This document shows, in pieces, positions 63,502-64,000 of a stretch of DNA of 64,000 bases. The notes below the pieces were generated by a model, which had not been told where the DNA came from, did not search any database, and was given only the letters and a program-made list of their open reading frames with translations. Each line of letters begins with the position of its first letter. Position 1 is the first letter of the stretch. Location of the stretch: assembly GCF_020531905.1 (NCBI RefSeq), contig NZ_JAJAWG010000004.1, positions 62,001 to 126,000 of the forward strand. Direction: 5' to 3'. The DNA comes from Deefgea salmonis. GTDB lineage: Bacteria > Pseudomonadota > Gammaproteobacteria > Burkholderiales > Chitinibacteraceae. A program made the translations under genes and the position numbers.

Positions 63502-64000
63502 TTATTTTTTGCGCTGTGGCGGCAAATCAGTACAAACGCCTTTTGCCACTTCGGCGGCCATCCCAATCGACTCGCCCATGGTTGGGTGAGGATGAATGGT
63601 TTTGCCGATGTCGACTGCGTCGGCCCCCATTTCGATGCCGAGACAGATTTCACCAATCATATCGCCAGCGTGTGGGCCAACAATCGCGCCACCAAGGATG
63701 AGGCCATTTTCAGCATCAAAAATCAACTTGGTAAAGCCTTCGGTACGGCCATTGGCAATCGCACGACCAGAAGCCGCCCATGGGAATACGCCCTTGGTGA
63801 TTTTAATGCCGTCTTTTTTGGCTTGATCTTCAGTCAGACCCACCCAGGCCACTTCAGGGTCGGTATAGGCGACGCCAGGAATCACACGAGCGTCAAAGTA
63901 GGCTTTTTGACCCGCAGCGTTTTCAGCGGCAACGTGCGCCTCATGCACCGCTTTATGCGCCAGCATCGGTTGACCGACTAAATCGCCAATCGCGAAGATA
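63502..64000 (-). CDS. lpdA: dihydrolipoyl dehydrogenase, C-terminal part (partial)
   Basis: The frame is open to the window edge, so only the last 166 residues are seen. The visible part starts in the FAD-contacting IFAIGDLVG strand. It then runs through the dimerisation domain, with VAYTDPEVAWVGLTE and the catalytic HPHPTMGES motif whose His-Glu pair serves the active site of the partner subunit. This is the E3 subunit of pyruvate or 2-oxoglutarate dehydrogenase, which reoxidises dihydrolipoamide with NAD. Which complex it serves cannot be decided, because the upstream genes are outside the window. Confidence 0.93.
   Translation of the reverse strand, partial: IFAIGDLVGQPMLAHKAVHEAHVAAENAAGQKAYFDARVIPGVAYTDPEVAWVGLTEDQAKKDGIKITKGVFPWAASGRAIANGRTEGFTKLIFDAENGLILGGAIVGPHAGDMIGEICLGIEMGADAVDIGKTIHPHPTMGESIGMAAEVAKGVCTDLPPQRKK

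Overview
The window reads as chromosomal DNA of a motile, chitin-using betaproteobacterium of the order Neisseriales, probably in the Chitinibacteraceae/Chromobacteriaceae group (Chitinibacter, Deefgea, Iodobacter relatives). This is inferred from gene content: a polar-type flagellar cluster with flhF/flhG, a secreted GH20 chitobiase, folE2, the rluD/bamD neighbourhood and roughly 50% GC judged by eye. No 16S gene is present, so the placement is tentative. Nearly all of the sequence is dense housekeeping coding DNA. There is no prophage, insertion sequence or CRISPR array.

Layout. 1-6.2 kb: the end of a DUF3141 gene, pta-ackA, an AAA-like ATPase facing them, and a complete ascorbate-type PTS (IIA, IIB, IIC) with no sugar-catabolic genes. 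6.2-14.1 kb: tRNA-Ser, mltF, gltX, a long NagZ-like GH3 enzyme and a GH20 chitobiase. 14.1-22.3 kb: a Cache chemoreceptor, DegV, a 0.9 kb gene-free stretch, several small unknown proteins, an NhaR-like regulator, a RaiA/HPF-like protein and htpX. 22.3-29.7 kb: a structured intergenic repeat, argS, a hybrid histidine kinase, an outer-membrane-like protein, uvrB and a PepSY protein. 29.9-37.8 kb: an acetate-uptake block on the minus strand (yjcH-actP, then a cNMP/CBS/DUF294 protein and a DnaQ-like exonuclease, then acs) with a divergent LysR gene. 38-42 kb: rpmB-rpmG, ftsK and a PlsC-type acyltransferase.

42.1-58.8 kb is the flagellar region. flhB-flhA-flhF-flhG-[MCE lipid-transport cassette]-fliA-motC run on the minus strand. 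fliK-fliL-M-N-O-P-Q-R run divergently on the plus strand, with a sigma-54-type promoter in front of fliK. The notable point is the four-gene ABC/MCE lipid-transport cassette lying between flhG and fliA and overlapping flhG. The encoded FlhG also lacks both P-loop lysines typical of its family. 58.9-64 kb: folE2, a small membrane protein, pgeF and rluD divergent from bamD, a tRNA-Ala/tRNA-Glu operon, and the 3' part of a dihydrolipoyl dehydrogenase gene.

How the genes fit together: Pta-AckA makes acetate from acetyl-CoA, and ActP with Acs takes it up and reactivates it, so both halves of the acetate switch lie within 36 kb. The GH20 and GH3 enzymes would release N-acetylglucosamine from chitin oligomers and from recycled cell wall. 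Intergenic regions carry two families of palindromic repeats (copies near 14.7, 27.2 and 42.1 kb, and near 16.6 and 60.05 kb) and many clear intrinsic terminators.
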